Below the pieces are notes generated by a model. That model saw only the letters and a program-made list of their open reading frames with translations, was not told the DNA's origin and did no database searches. From the NCBI GenBank assembly GCA_001724175.1, contig MEDT01000045.1, positions 1-51,022 on the forward strand: a DNA stretch of 51,022 bases, given 5' to 3'. The position numbers were made by a program, and so were the translations under genes. The first letter of the stretch is position 1, and every line of letters starts with the position of its first letter. The DNA is from Cytophagaceae bacterium SCN 52-12 (GTDB lineage: Bacteria; Bacteroidota; Bacteroidia; Cytophagales; Spirosomataceae). This document shows positions 1 through 8,300 of this stretch, one piece after another.

Positions 1-2
1 TA

Positions 3-839
3 CGCCTGCTGCCGTTGCTGAATCCCCTGCGATTCCCGGTGTTGGCTTTCCAGTATGTAAGCCACCGGGTATTAAGGTGGACGGTCACGCCGCTGGCGTT
101 GATCCTGGCATTGGTGCTGAACATCGGGATCTGCAGGAATAGCCCGGAGCTCATCTACCGTTTGCTGCTGGCAGGCCAAGGCCTGTTTTACCTGATGGCG
201 CTGCTCGGGTGGTGGTCGGAGCGGAGATCGGTCAAAATAAGGGCATTTTTTATACCTTATTACTTTTGTATGATGAATTACGCAGTACTGGCAGGGATAT
301 TCCGCTTTTTTTCAGGAAAGCAAAGCGCGGTATGGGAGAAAGCGAAGCGGAAAGGAGGAGGTGCGGGTGTATTATTAAGCCTGTTATCTGTCGCGGTTCT
401 GTTTACCGCGTGCGACCGTACGGCGGAAAGAGAAAGCGGGGAGATCCCGGAAGAAGTAAGACTGGTCGTCAACGACTCCATCTCGCGGGAGCGCGACAAG
501 GTGAGCGCGGCTCCGGCAGCCGTTTATACCGTCAGGGTTCCTGATGAGCTGAACGAGTTCGAATTTGCCGTGAAGCTGTACGAGACCCCGCTAACGTTCC
601 GCTACCGCGTAGCTGTCAGGTATAAGATGATGGACGTAAAGGATAGTGTGGATATTCCGAATTTCGGCCATCAGCCGCGGGTAGATGTCAGAAAGGCCGG
701 GGGAGATCTGGCCTGTATGATCGGTTTTTACGATACGGACGGCAGTTTCCGGGATTTAAAGAAGGTTGAGGTGGTCGATAACCAGCTCAGGATACGTCAG
801 GTGAAGCGATACGGAGTGGGAACCGTGAAGAAGAAGTAG
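3..839 (+). CDS. Family 2 glycosyltransferase, C-terminal part (5' truncated), with an in-frame lipoprotein-like tail
   Basis: The frame is open from the window edge (position 3), so the gene starts upstream and any start inside the window, such as TTG at 15, is an artefact. The first ~110 residues look like the membrane C-terminus of processive GT2 enzymes of the poly-N-acetylglucosamine/cellulose synthase type: a V-S-H-R-V-L-R-W segment, two or three hydrophobic helices, and the usual ending G-K-Q-S-A-V-W-E-K-A-K-R. In homologues the protein normally stops about there. Here the same frame continues through a hydrophobic stretch ending L-F-T-A-C (Cys codon at 411-413), exactly like a lipoprotein signal, and then about 140 soluble residues I do not recognise. 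No ATG, GTG or TTG lies in frame between the two parts, although a strong Shine-Dalgarno-like AAAGGAGGAGGT sits at 351-362. Either this is a true fusion or a small indel has joined two genes. Confidence 0.7.
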   Translation, partial: RLLPLLNPLRFPVLAFQYVSHRVLRWTVTPLALILALVLNIGICRNSPELIYRLLLAGQGLFYLMALLGWWSERRSVKIRAFFIPYYFCMMNYAVLAGIFRFFSGKQSAVWEKAKRKGGGAGVLLSLLSVAVLFTACDRTAERESGEIPEEVRLVVNDSISRERDKVSAAPAAVYTVRVPDELNEFEFAVKLYETPLTFRYRVAVRYKMMDVKDSVDIPNFGHQPRVDVRKAGGDLACMIGFYDTDGSFRDLKKVEVVDNQLRIRQVKRYGVGTVKKK

Positions 840-915
840 TTCTAAAGCTCAATGACCGTAAGAATTGTTTAGAAGCGCATAACACGCCAACTTCCGGTTT
901 TAATCCGGTGAAGGT

Positions 916-1203
916 ATGAGATTTTATTCTGAAGACGACGAAGGTGGCAGGCCGGTATGGATGTCGCCGGAAGAAGCAGTCGATCCCTGCAGCACGCTGC
1001 GGGAGTTTTGCGGAGAGTATTCACTGAGTAACTGCCGGTTTTATCTGTGGAAGATGCTAGCCGCGTCGATATCGGCGGGAAACCACCCGGTAAATGCCTC
1101 GGCCGGGGATCAGCTTTATTTCTTTGAAAGCCTGATGCCTGCGTTGGAAGCCCTATACCTCCTCTACCGGGAGCCCGCAGAAGAAGAAATGAAAAATTTG
1201 TGA
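916..1203 (+). CDS. Small hypothetical protein, mostly helical (95 aa)
   Basis: I do not recognise a named family. The ATG at 916 follows an imperfect hairpin (CTTCCGG...CCGGTGAAG, about 889-914). The protein has no signal peptide or membrane segment and is predicted helical and acidic, with the pattern R-F-Y-L-W-K-M-L-A-A near residue 45 and L-Y-F-F-E-S-L-M-P-A-L-E-A-L near residue 70. A similar arrangement (aromatic-rich helix, then a short spacer with A-G-D/E, then a second helix) can be traced in both halves of the protein at 2850-3371 on the far side of two regulator genes, so the two may be distant relatives. This is by eye and weak. It is convergent with the HTH gene at 1281-1769, with 77 bases between the ends. 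Confidence 0.55.
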   Translation: MRFYSEDDEGGRPVWMSPEEAVDPCSTLREFCGEYSLSNCRFYLWKMLAASISAGNHPVNASAGDQLYFFESLMPALEALYLLYREPAEEEMKNL

Positions 1204-1280
1204 AAACGGTGGCAACAGAGGTTCCCGGGACCGCCGGCGGACTTCCGATTACCGGCTCCTGACAGCCGATTTCCACCCCA

Positions 1281-1769
1281 CTATCTCAAATCAAGCAGCT
1301 TCTGCAGCATTTGCACCTTTTCCTGTTCGGATTTAAGAAGGCGTTCATAGAGCTTTTCATTCTCTTCCAGTGCGGCTACCCATTTTTCGAGCGGATTGAA
1401 AGAGGCGGGAAGTACGGGGAGGTGCTGCGCCGGCACCCGGGTTTCCTGTTCCGGCTGTGGTATTGGCGCCGGACTAACCGTTTCTTCAGAAAATGACGGG
1501 ATATTTTCGTAGTGATTTCGGAGATTCTGAATGGCAGTTTCTTCGTCAAAGTCCAGGATGGCTTTTGCCGGTACCTGGAGCGCCTCCGCGATGTGTTCCA
1601 CGACCTCGCGCGGAATGGTTTCTTTCTGTTCGAGCAGTGATACGCGTTTTTGAGACCATGTGTCGCCCAGCTCAAAGGCGAGCGCTTCCTGCTTGATACC
1701 CAGCATTTCCCTGAAACGCTTGAGATTCCGGCCGTGATGTGATCGTTTGATGCGAGCAGAAACAGTCAT
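1281..1769 (-). CDS. XRE-family HTH regulator with C-terminal coiled coil
   Basis: This is a 162-residue DNA-binding protein. Residues ~14-72 form a Cro/C1-type helix-turn-helix (G-R-N-L-K-R-F-R-E-M-L-G-I-K-Q-E-A-L-A, then W-S-Q-K-R-V-S-L-L-E-Q-K as recognition helix). A proline-rich linker at ~90-120 leads to a C-terminal helix with heptad-like spacing (N-P-L-E-K-W-V-A-A-L-E-E-N, then E-K-L-Y-E-R-L-L), likely a dimerising coiled coil. It is divergent from the second regulator at 1917. An imperfect palindrome centred on GTATAGTATAC (1785-1795) lies 15 bases upstream of its start codon and is a candidate autoregulatory site. The target genes are unknown; the neighbours are the most likely ones. 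Confidence 0.8.
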   Translation of the reverse strand: MTVSARIKRSHHGRNLKRFREMLGIKQEALAFELGDTWSQKRVSLLEQKETIPREVVEHIAEALQVPAKAILDFDEETAIQNLRNHYENIPSFSEETVSPAPIPQPEQETRVPAQHLPVLPASFNPLEKWVAALEENEKLYERLLKSEQEKVQMLQKLLDLR

Positions 1770-1780
1770 GAGATAAGCTT

Positions 1781-1799
1781 TTTTGTATAGTATACGAAA
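1781..1799. promoter_or_regulatory. Palindrome upstream of the XRE regulator, candidate operator
   Basis: The 11-mer GTATAGTATAC at 1785-1795 is a perfect palindrome around a central G. It extends with one mismatch to TTT on the left and AAA on the right. It lies just ahead of the ATG of the minus-strand regulator (start at 1769), a position fitting autorepression. No protein-binding evidence is available. Confidence 0.4.
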
Positions 1800-1866
1800 C
1801 TGCGCACTTTGTGTTTGTCACTAAAATGCTTCACCTTTGTTAAAGACGAATACAGCTATACAGCAA

Positions 1867-1914
1867 ATATTGAACGAAAATTTTCAATATCAAAGCAGAT
1901 TTGAAGAAAATTTT
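1867..1914. promoter_or_regulatory. Inverted and direct repeat upstream of the S24-like regulator
   Basis: ATATTGAA (1867-1874) and TTCAATAT (1883-1890) form a perfect 8-bp inverted repeat with an 8-base spacer. The core TTGAACGAAAATTTT (1870-1884) recurs almost exactly as TTGAAGAAAATTTT at 1901-1914, ending two bases before the ATG at 1917. Two copies of a palindromic element abutting a C1-like repressor gene suggest operator sites for that repressor. Confidence 0.45.
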
Positions 1915-1916
1915 AT

Positions 1917-2714
1917 ATGACTATGTTTTCTGAAAGATTAAGCCAGTTCATTGCAAGTATTGGCGAAACACCTACCTCTTTTGAAGCAAAAATCGGAGTA
2001 TCAAAAGGAGCGATCTACAAGCCGATCAGGAACGGGAAAACAGTGGGCTTGGAAATATTGGTGAAAATTTTCTCCAATTACCCCGGACTTGATGTCGAAT
2101 GGCTGATAACCGGGGCCGGCACGATGCTGAAGCAGGGCGCCCATGCGGCCGGCGGCAGCCCTGTTGTAACCGAGGAGCTGCCTGTCGGCTACAGCGTCAT
2201 GAAAGGACCCAGGTCTGTTGTACGTGTGATAGCCCTCCGGCAGGCGGCCGGCTGGGACGGGATTTTCGAAGGGCGCGACCACCTGGTCGAATCATTCTTC
2301 TACCTGCCGGCGCGGATGCTGCCGGGAGGCCGTAATTACGCAGGTTTTCCGGTAATAGAGAACGGCATGGAGCCGACGCTGCCGCTCAAATCCATGCTGA
2401 TAGCCGAGCTGGTGGCGCCGGAAAGCTACCAGCGGATACAGACCGGCCATGTGCATGTCGTGATCACCCGCCGGGATATCATGATCAGGAGGATTACGAA
2501 CAGGCTCCGGGAAAGAGACGCGCTGCAGGCTTTTGCCGACAACAGCGATTATGGTCCCATCGACATCCCTCTGGCTGAAATTTCTTCGGTCTGGAAAGCC
2601 AGGGCGCTTTTTTCTTCCAGCTTTTCCGGTGAGCGCCACCAGCTGTACCAGCTTTACCAGGACCTGGAGGAGCGGATCAGGCTCCTGGAAAGCAGGGGAG
2701 ATCACCCGGCCTGA
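1917..2714 (+). CDS. HTH regulator with degenerate S24 (LexA/C1-type) peptidase domain
   Basis: The protein has 265 residues. The N-terminal ~65 residues are a phage-repressor-like HTH (F-E-A-K-I-G-V-S-K-G-A-I-Y-K-P followed by L-D-V-E-W-L-I-T-G). The C-terminal ~120 residues follow the S24 fold of LexA and C1 repressors: the segment E-N-G-M-E-P-T-L is the counterpart of the usual G-D-S-M-E-P-T, and I-M-I-R-R-I the counterpart of the strand carrying the catalytic lysine. The nucleophilic Ser is replaced by Gly and the Lys by Arg, so self-cleavage seems impossible. It probably acts as a stable dimeric repressor or ligand sensor rather than an SOS-cleaved one. Starts at 1917 and 1923 are both possible; 1917 is given. 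It is divergent from the XRE gene and shares a 147-bp control region with it. Confidence 0.75.
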   Translation: MTMFSERLSQFIASIGETPTSFEAKIGVSKGAIYKPIRNGKTVGLEILVKIFSNYPGLDVEWLITGAGTMLKQGAHAAGGSPVVTEELPVGYSVMKGPRSVVRVIALRQAAGWDGIFEGRDHLVESFFYLPARMLPGGRNYAGFPVIENGMEPTLPLKSMLIAELVAPESYQRIQTGHVHVVITRRDIMIRRITNRLRERDALQAFADNSDYGPIDIPLAEISSVWKARALFSSSFSGERHQLYQLYQDLEERIRLLESRGDHPA

Positions 2715-2849
2715 TGCTGTAGTCAGGATATTTATCCCGATGTAAACGTTTAAATAATTTCTTCGGGATAATGAACGTCTCCGCAGGTGTGGAACAGAAA
2801 TAATGGCTGTCGGAAATTGCCGGCAATACGTCACCAGAATTTCGCCATT

Positions 2850-3371
2850 ATGAAGCTTACACCTGATGATTTGCGGCAAAACGAGGCCGGATTAGTTTCC
2901 CGCGAGCTCATGGAGGAAATCCATGCTTTTTTTGATGCTGCGGATCCGGATTCTTTTAAAATAAGGCTATTTAACATTTTGCTTGCCTATGGCGGGCATT
3001 ACTATTACAATGCGGGCGAGCCGATCGAGGTAGTAGAAACATTCGATCGCCTTGGCCAGCTTCTTGCCGGTATAAGAACCTGGGCCGGTACTCTCCCGGC
3101 TCCGTCTGCCGACAGCCCGGTAATTAAATCCTGCCCTATGAGGGCTTCTGATCTTACCCTGACCGATCCTGTGCAGGTGCTGGTGCATTTTTTTGAGGAT
3201 GGCAGGTACCGGAACATAGAAAGCACGCTCCGCTCGCTCCGCTTTTTCTCCCTTTGCCGCCAGTCCGGGATAGAAGACGGCGCCGCCGTCGATACCCTGA
3301 AATTTTACCATGACATGACCCGCCTGGTGGAAGCCTGCGACTGCATCCGGAAAGGAGTAACTGCCGGCTGA
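2850..3371 (+). CDS. Hypothetical helical protein with two similar halves (173 aa)
   Basis: I do not recognise a family. The ATG at 2850 was preferred to a GTG at 2787, because the extra residues look like untranslated sequence. There is no signal peptide or membrane segment. The N-terminal half (residues ~15-75) and the C-terminal half (~105-170) each contain a helix rich in Phe/Leu/Arg (S-F-K-I-R-L-F-N-I-L-L-A and T-L-R-S-L-R-F-F-S-L-C), a short loop with A-G or G-A, then a second helix (V-V-E-T-F-D-R-L-G-Q-L-L-A and L-K-F-Y-H-D-M-T-R-L-V-E-A). That suggests an internal duplication and a link to the 95-residue protein at 916-1203. It is downstream of the S24-like regulator on the same strand, 135 bases apart, possibly in one unit. 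Confidence 0.55.
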   Translation: MKLTPDDLRQNEAGLVSRELMEEIHAFFDAADPDSFKIRLFNILLAYGGHYYYNAGEPIEVVETFDRLGQLLAGIRTWAGTLPAPSADSPVIKSCPMRASDLTLTDPVQVLVHFFEDGRYRNIESTLRSLRFFSLCRQSGIEDGAAVDTLKFYHDMTRLVEACDCIRKGVTAG

Positions 3372-3708
3372 TTGTACTTTTTGGTGCAACCTCCCGGGCG
3401 GCGCGATGCGGCAGGTATAAGCGGCTGGAAAGGGAAGTTCTGCCGGGCTAAATAAAAAAAGTTATAAAATATCAAAAGATCAAGCAATTTTAATTCTTGT
3501 AAAGGTGACTTATTCAAAATTAATGACCTGTTTTATTTGAGTAGGAAGAATTTTTTCACATAATTTGTGGCAAATGCAGAATGAACTAAATAAAATCTTT
3601 TATTTTTGTTCCTATAACAGCGTTGCGGATCTAGATCAGCGTATACGTAGTTTAGCTTCAGACAGGTTGCGGAATTTTCTTGGTTTTTTCGCCAAAAAAT
3701 ATAACTAA
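3372..3708. other. Intergenic region of 337 bp, no gene seen
   Basis: This AT-rich stretch has no credible ORF. A TAnnTTTG-type box (TATTTTTG, 3601-3608) precedes the secreted protein gene by about 100 bases, but the only upstream TTTG (3564-3567) is 33 bases away, which is too far for a standard Bacteroidota promoter. Just before the ATG at 3709 there is a short T6/A6 inverted repeat. I see no RNA gene or mobile element. Confidence 0.5.
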
Positions 3709-4113
3709 ATGAAGGTGTTAAAGAGATACTTATGCTTACCGGCGCTTCTCTTCCTGGCAGGAATTGCAGCTCCTGCCGAGAGAGTATCCGACACTCAGAA
3801 TGAAGCCGCGATCGCCGCCTGTATGCCCGGCAGGACCTTAGACGTTTATAAGAACGTTGCCGAGGTCGGGGAGACATTAGGCTTACTGAAGCATGGTTGT
3901 CACGAAGCAGTTTTTACGGAAGAAAGCGAGGTAAGCCACAACGAGCCCGGATTTCAGGGCAAAGATCAAAAGTACGGCTTTCTCCACCTCCCTCCCGGTT
4001 TCCTGCTGCTGGCTTATGCTTCCGGGAAAATTAACGCTCCCCTTAAAGGAAAAAATTACTTACCCTACCAGTTTTCACGTAAATACATTCTCTTCCAGTC
4101 ACTTCTGATGTGA
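3709..4113 (+). CDS. Secreted hypothetical protein (134 aa)
   Basis: I do not recognise a family. The N-terminus (M-K-V-L-K-R-Y then a hydrophobic run L-P-A-L-L-F-L-A-G-I-A-A-P-A) is a Sec signal peptide with a likely cut after Ala-Pro-Ala near residue 23. The mature part is short, has two cysteines (about 38 and 64) that could form a disulfide, and a hydrophobic stretch L-P-P-G-F-L-L-L-A-Y near residue 97. It precedes the RND efflux operon on the same strand by 140 bases, with a perfect hairpin between them, so co-transcription is uncertain. It could be a species-specific periplasmic protein. Confidence 0.5.
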   Translation: MKVLKRYLCLPALLFLAGIAAPAERVSDTQNEAAIAACMPGRTLDVYKNVAEVGETLGLLKHGCHEAVFTEESEVSHNEPGFQGKDQKYGFLHLPPGFLLLAYASGKINAPLKGKNYLPYQFSRKYILFQSLLM

Positions 4114-4171
4114 TTAAGGTATTTACAGCAATCAGGTGTTACAGTTTCCATATCGTATGCTATCGCAGGCC

Positions 4172-4188
4172 GGTTTCAAAATGAAACC
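4172..4188. promoter_or_regulatory. Perfect 7-bp inverted repeat upstream of the efflux operon
   Basis: GGTTTCA (4172-4178) and TGAAACC (4182-4188) pair perfectly around AAA. It lies 66 bases before the adaptor gene. No T run follows, so an operator for an efflux regulator or an mRNA hairpin is more likely than a terminator. No regulator gene adjoins the operon. Confidence 0.35.
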
Positions 4189-4253
4189 ACGGGTCTCGTA
4201 TGTGCCCTGATGTACCGTTAATCCAAGTATTTTTTTAACCAATACCAGTTGTC

Positions 4254-5336
4254 ATGAAGAGTATTTTCGTGGTAGTGGCATCATTTGCCCTGCTCTTTAA
4301 TTTCGGTTGTGAATCAAAACACGAGGAGGAAGAATCAGAAATAAAATTATTAGTGACAAGTCCCCTGGAAAAGGACACTATTGTTACCAAAGAATATGTA
4401 AGCCAGATCAGGTCTGTCAGCCATATCGAGCTGCGGACTTTAGAGAAAGGATACCTGCACAAAATTTTTGTAGACGAAGGGCAAAGTGTGAGAAAAGGGC
4501 AGCTCATGTTCCAGATCATGCCCATGATACTCGAGGCGGAGCAGCAGAAGGCGAAAGCCGAAGCCGGCTTTGCGGAAATCGAGTACCAGAATACCAAATC
4601 GCTTGCCGACAGCAATGTCGTGTCCCGGAATGAGCTGGCGCTTGCCAAAGCCAGGCTGGATAAAGCGAAGGCGGAGCTGGCGCTTGCCAACGTGCATCTC
4701 GCCTTTACCGAGGTAAGGGCGCCCTTCGACGGGATAATGGACCAGTTCCAGGTCCGGCTGGGCAGCCTGGTCGATGAAGGAGACCTGCTGACTACCTTGT
4801 CGGACAACAGCAGGATGTGGGTATACTTCAATGTGCCGGAAGCGGAGTATCTCGACTATAAAATGCGCTCCGGGCAGAATGAGAAGGAAAAAGTGAAGCT
4901 GATGATGGCCAATCATGAGCTGTTTGAATACCCCGGCGTAGTCGAGACGATAGAGGCGGATTTCAATAATGAAACCGGCAACATCGCGTTCAGGGCCACT
5001 TTTCCAAACCCGAAAGGATTGCTCCGCCATGGACAGACCGGGAACGTGCTGGTAGAGGTGCCGCTGAAAAAAGCCCTGATCATACCGCAGAAAGCAACAT
5101 TCGAAGTACTGGAGAAAAAATTTGTTTTCGTGGTCGACAAAGACAACGTGGTTCATACGCGAGAGATCAGCATCGGGGCTGAAATGCCCGACCTCTATGT
5201 CATTACCAGCGGGCTTTCCACAGATGATAAAATACTGCTGGAGGGTATACGGAAGGTGAAGGAGAATGAAAAAATTCAATTCGACTATGAAAAGCCTGAC
5301 GCGGTGATCGCCGGTCTGAAAGTATACTCCGAGTAA
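4254..5336 (+). CDS. RND efflux periplasmic adaptor (membrane fusion protein) lipoprotein
   Basis: This is the AcrA/MexA-type adaptor linking the inner-membrane pump to the outer-membrane channel. The signal peptide ends in a lipobox F-N-F-G-C with Cys at residue 19, so the protein is lipid-anchored in the inner membrane. A biotinyl-lipoyl-like half motif follows (D-E-G-Q-S-V-R-K-G-Q-L, ~75-87). Next comes a short alpha-hairpin coiled coil rich in Ala/Lys/Glu (~95-155), then the second lipoyl half (R-A-P-F-D-G-I-M-D) and beta-barrel domains. At 360 residues it has the usual length. It is the first gene of a three-gene operon, 27 bases before the pump gene. The substrate cannot be told from sequence; homologues export drugs, detergents and bile-like compounds. 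Confidence 0.92.
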   Translation: MKSIFVVVASFALLFNFGCESKHEEEESEIKLLVTSPLEKDTIVTKEYVSQIRSVSHIELRTLEKGYLHKIFVDEGQSVRKGQLMFQIMPMILEAEQQKAKAEAGFAEIEYQNTKSLADSNVVSRNELALAKARLDKAKAELALANVHLAFTEVRAPFDGIMDQFQVRLGSLVDEGDLLTTLSDNSRMWVYFNVPEAEYLDYKMRSGQNEKEKVKLMMANHELFEYPGVVETIEADFNNETGNIAFRATFPNPKGLLRHGQTGNVLVEVPLKKALIIPQKATFEVLEKKFVFVVDKDNVVHTREISIGAEMPDLYVITSGLSTDDKILLEGIRKVKENEKIQFDYEKPDAVIAGLKVYSE

Positions 5337-5363
5337 TGTGGTGAACCTCAATCCTGGTAAAAG

Positions 5364-8300
5364 ATGTTTAGTAATTTCATACAGAGACCGGTATTTGCAA
5401 TACTGATATCGGTCGCAATCGTTTTTGTGGGACTGCTGGCGATGAGAACCCTGCCTACCTCCCAGTTTCCCGAAATATCGCCCCCGATGGTCATCGTCAG
5501 GGCGTCGTACCCGGGCGCAAGCGCCGAAGTATTGACCGAATCGGTTCTCATTCCGCTCGAGCAGGCGGTCAACGGCGTGCCGGGCATGAAGTATATGACT
5601 TCCGACGCCACCAGCGCCGGCGAATCCAATATCCAGATCGTTTTCGACCTGGGCACCGACCCCGATCAGGCCGTGGTCAACGTCAATACGCGTATAGCCC
5701 AGGTGCTCAACAGGCTCCCCCTGCTGGTGCAGCGTGAAGGTGTGATCGTCAACAGGGTAATCCCCAGTATGCTGATGTACGTCAACCTGTACAGCACCGA
5801 CCCGAAATCCGATATGAAGTTCCTCTTCAATTATGCCGGGGTGAATATGCTGCCCGAATTGCAGCGGATCAGCGGGATCGGTCAGGCGAGCATGCTGGGA
5901 AGCCGCCAGTATGCCATGCGGATCTGGCTGAAGCCCGACCGCATGCGCGCCTACAACATATCGGTCGATGAAATCATGGAAGCCCTCGACGACCAGAGCG
6001 TGATCGGCTCACCGGGGCGGATAGGGCGCAGCGACGGCAAGAGAGCGGAAGCGCTCGAGTACGTACTGACCTACGAGGGAAGGTTCAGCAATGTGGAGCA
6101 GTATAATAACGTGATCCTGAGGTCGAATCCCAACGGGGAGAACCTCCGTCTCAGGGATGTCGCCAACATCGAGCTGGGAAGCGAGTATTACGACATCTAC
6201 TCGAACCTGAACAACCTGCCGTCGGCGGCGATCGTGCTGAAGCAGACCTACGGAAGCAATGCAACCGAGGTGATCCAGAATGTCAAGAATAAGCTCACCG
6301 AGCTTAAAAAGGACTTTCCCCAGGGGATGGACTACAAGATAAGCTACGACGTATCGAGCTTCCTGAACGCTTCTACCGACAATGTGATCCACACGCTCCG
6401 CGATGCATTTATACTCGTGGCGCTGGTAGTGTTTGTCTTCCTTGGCGACTGGCGCTCCACGCTGATCCCGACCCTTGCGGTCCCCGTCTCGCTGATAGGC
6501 TCGTTTGCCTGTATGCAGCTGTTCGGGCTTACGATCAATATGATCACGCTTTTTGCTTTGGTGCTGGCGATAGGGATCGTCGTAGACAACGCGATCGTGG
6601 TGGTGGAGGCTGTCCATACCAAAATGGAGGAAGAACACGTGTCGCCGTACATCGCGGTCCGGAAAGTGCTGGGCGAGATCAGCGGCGCCGTTATCGCTAT
6701 TACACTCATGATGACCGCTGTGTTTATCCCCGTCGCTTTTATGACCGGTCCGGTCGGGATCTTCTATCGCCAGTTTTCCATTACGATGGCCAGCTCGATC
6801 ATCATTTCGGGGGTGGTGGCGCTCACGCTTACGCCGGTGCTCTGCGCCATGATCCTGAAAAATACGCACGGCCAGCCCAGGAAGAAAACCTGGATGAACC
6901 GGGCCCTCGACAGCTTTAACAACTGGTTTGAAAAGCTTACCGGGAAATATGTAGGGCTGCTCCGGCTCATTGTCAACCGGAGGGTCCTTACGTTTGGCAT
7001 GCTGCTCGCGTTCAGCTTCGGCATATTCGGCATCAACCTCAAGCTTCCGTCAGGGTTTATCCCCAGCGAAGACCAGGGAATGATCTACGCGGTTGTGCAG
7101 ACGCCTCCCGGGTCTACCCTCGAGCGTACGAACGATATTTCGCGGAAGCTCCAGGGTATTGCCGAAAAGATCGACGGGGTCGAATCGGTTACGGCGCTGG
7201 CGGGTTATGAGGTGCTTACCGAAGGACGCGGCTCCAACGCCGGTACCTGCCTGATCAACCTGAAGCCCTGGAATGAACGTCATCATACCGTGACCCAGAT
7301 TATTCATGAGCTAGAAGAAAAATCAAGGGTAATACCGGGTGCTACGATAGAGTTCTTCGATCCCCCGGCAGTTCCGGGCTACGGGGCGGCGGGTGGTTTC
7401 GCGCTTCAGCTGCTCGATAAGACCAACAGCGGGGACTACAAAGAGCTCGAGAAAGTGAACGACGAGTTTATGGATGAGCTGCGGAAGCGGAAGGAGCTTT
7501 CGGGATTGTTCACCTTTTTCAGCGCCAAATACCCCCAGTACGAATTGCAGATCGACAACGAGCTGGCTATGCAGAAGGGGGTTTCTATCGGGAACGCAAT
7601 GAATACCCTTTCTATTCTCGTCGGGAGCAGCTACGAGCTGGGATTCATCAAGTTCCAGCGCTTCTTCAAGGTATTCGTGCAGGCTTCGCCCGAGTACAGG
7701 GCGCTCCCGGAGGATATCCTGAAGCTGTATGTCAAGAACAACCGCGATGAAATGGTTCCGTTCTCTTCTTTCATGAAAATTGTCAAGTCGCAGGGAGCCA
7801 ACGAGATCAACCGCTACAACATGTACAATACCGCGTCGATACGGGGCCAGCCGGCCCAGGGATTCAGCAGTGGCGAAGCCATCAAGGCGGTACAGGAAGT
7901 AGCGGCCAGGACCCTTCCCAGGGGATACAGCATCGACTGGGCGGGCCTTTCAAAAGACGAAGTGGTGCGGGGAAACGAGGCGATCTACATTTTCATCGTG
8001 GTACTGATCTTCGTCTATATCGTTCTTGCATCACAGTATGAGAGCTTCATTATACCGCTCGCCGTTGTCCTTTCGCTGCCCGCCGGTATTTTCGGCTCCT
8101 TCTTCCTGATCAAAGTCATGGGCCTCGCCAACGACATCTATGCGCAGGTGGGGCTGGTGATGCTGGTAGGATTGCTGGGCAAGAACGCGGTGCTTATCGT
8201 CGAATTTGCCATGCAGAAGCATCACGAAGGGGCTACTGTGCTTGAAGCCGCCATAGAAGGCGCTAAAGTGCGTTTCCGTCCTATCCTGATGACCTCCTTC

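Noticed and set aside
3601..3608. TATTTTTG as promoter of the secreted protein gene
   Set aside because: The only upstream TTTG is 33 bases away instead of 17-23, and AT-rich sequence gives such boxes by chance.
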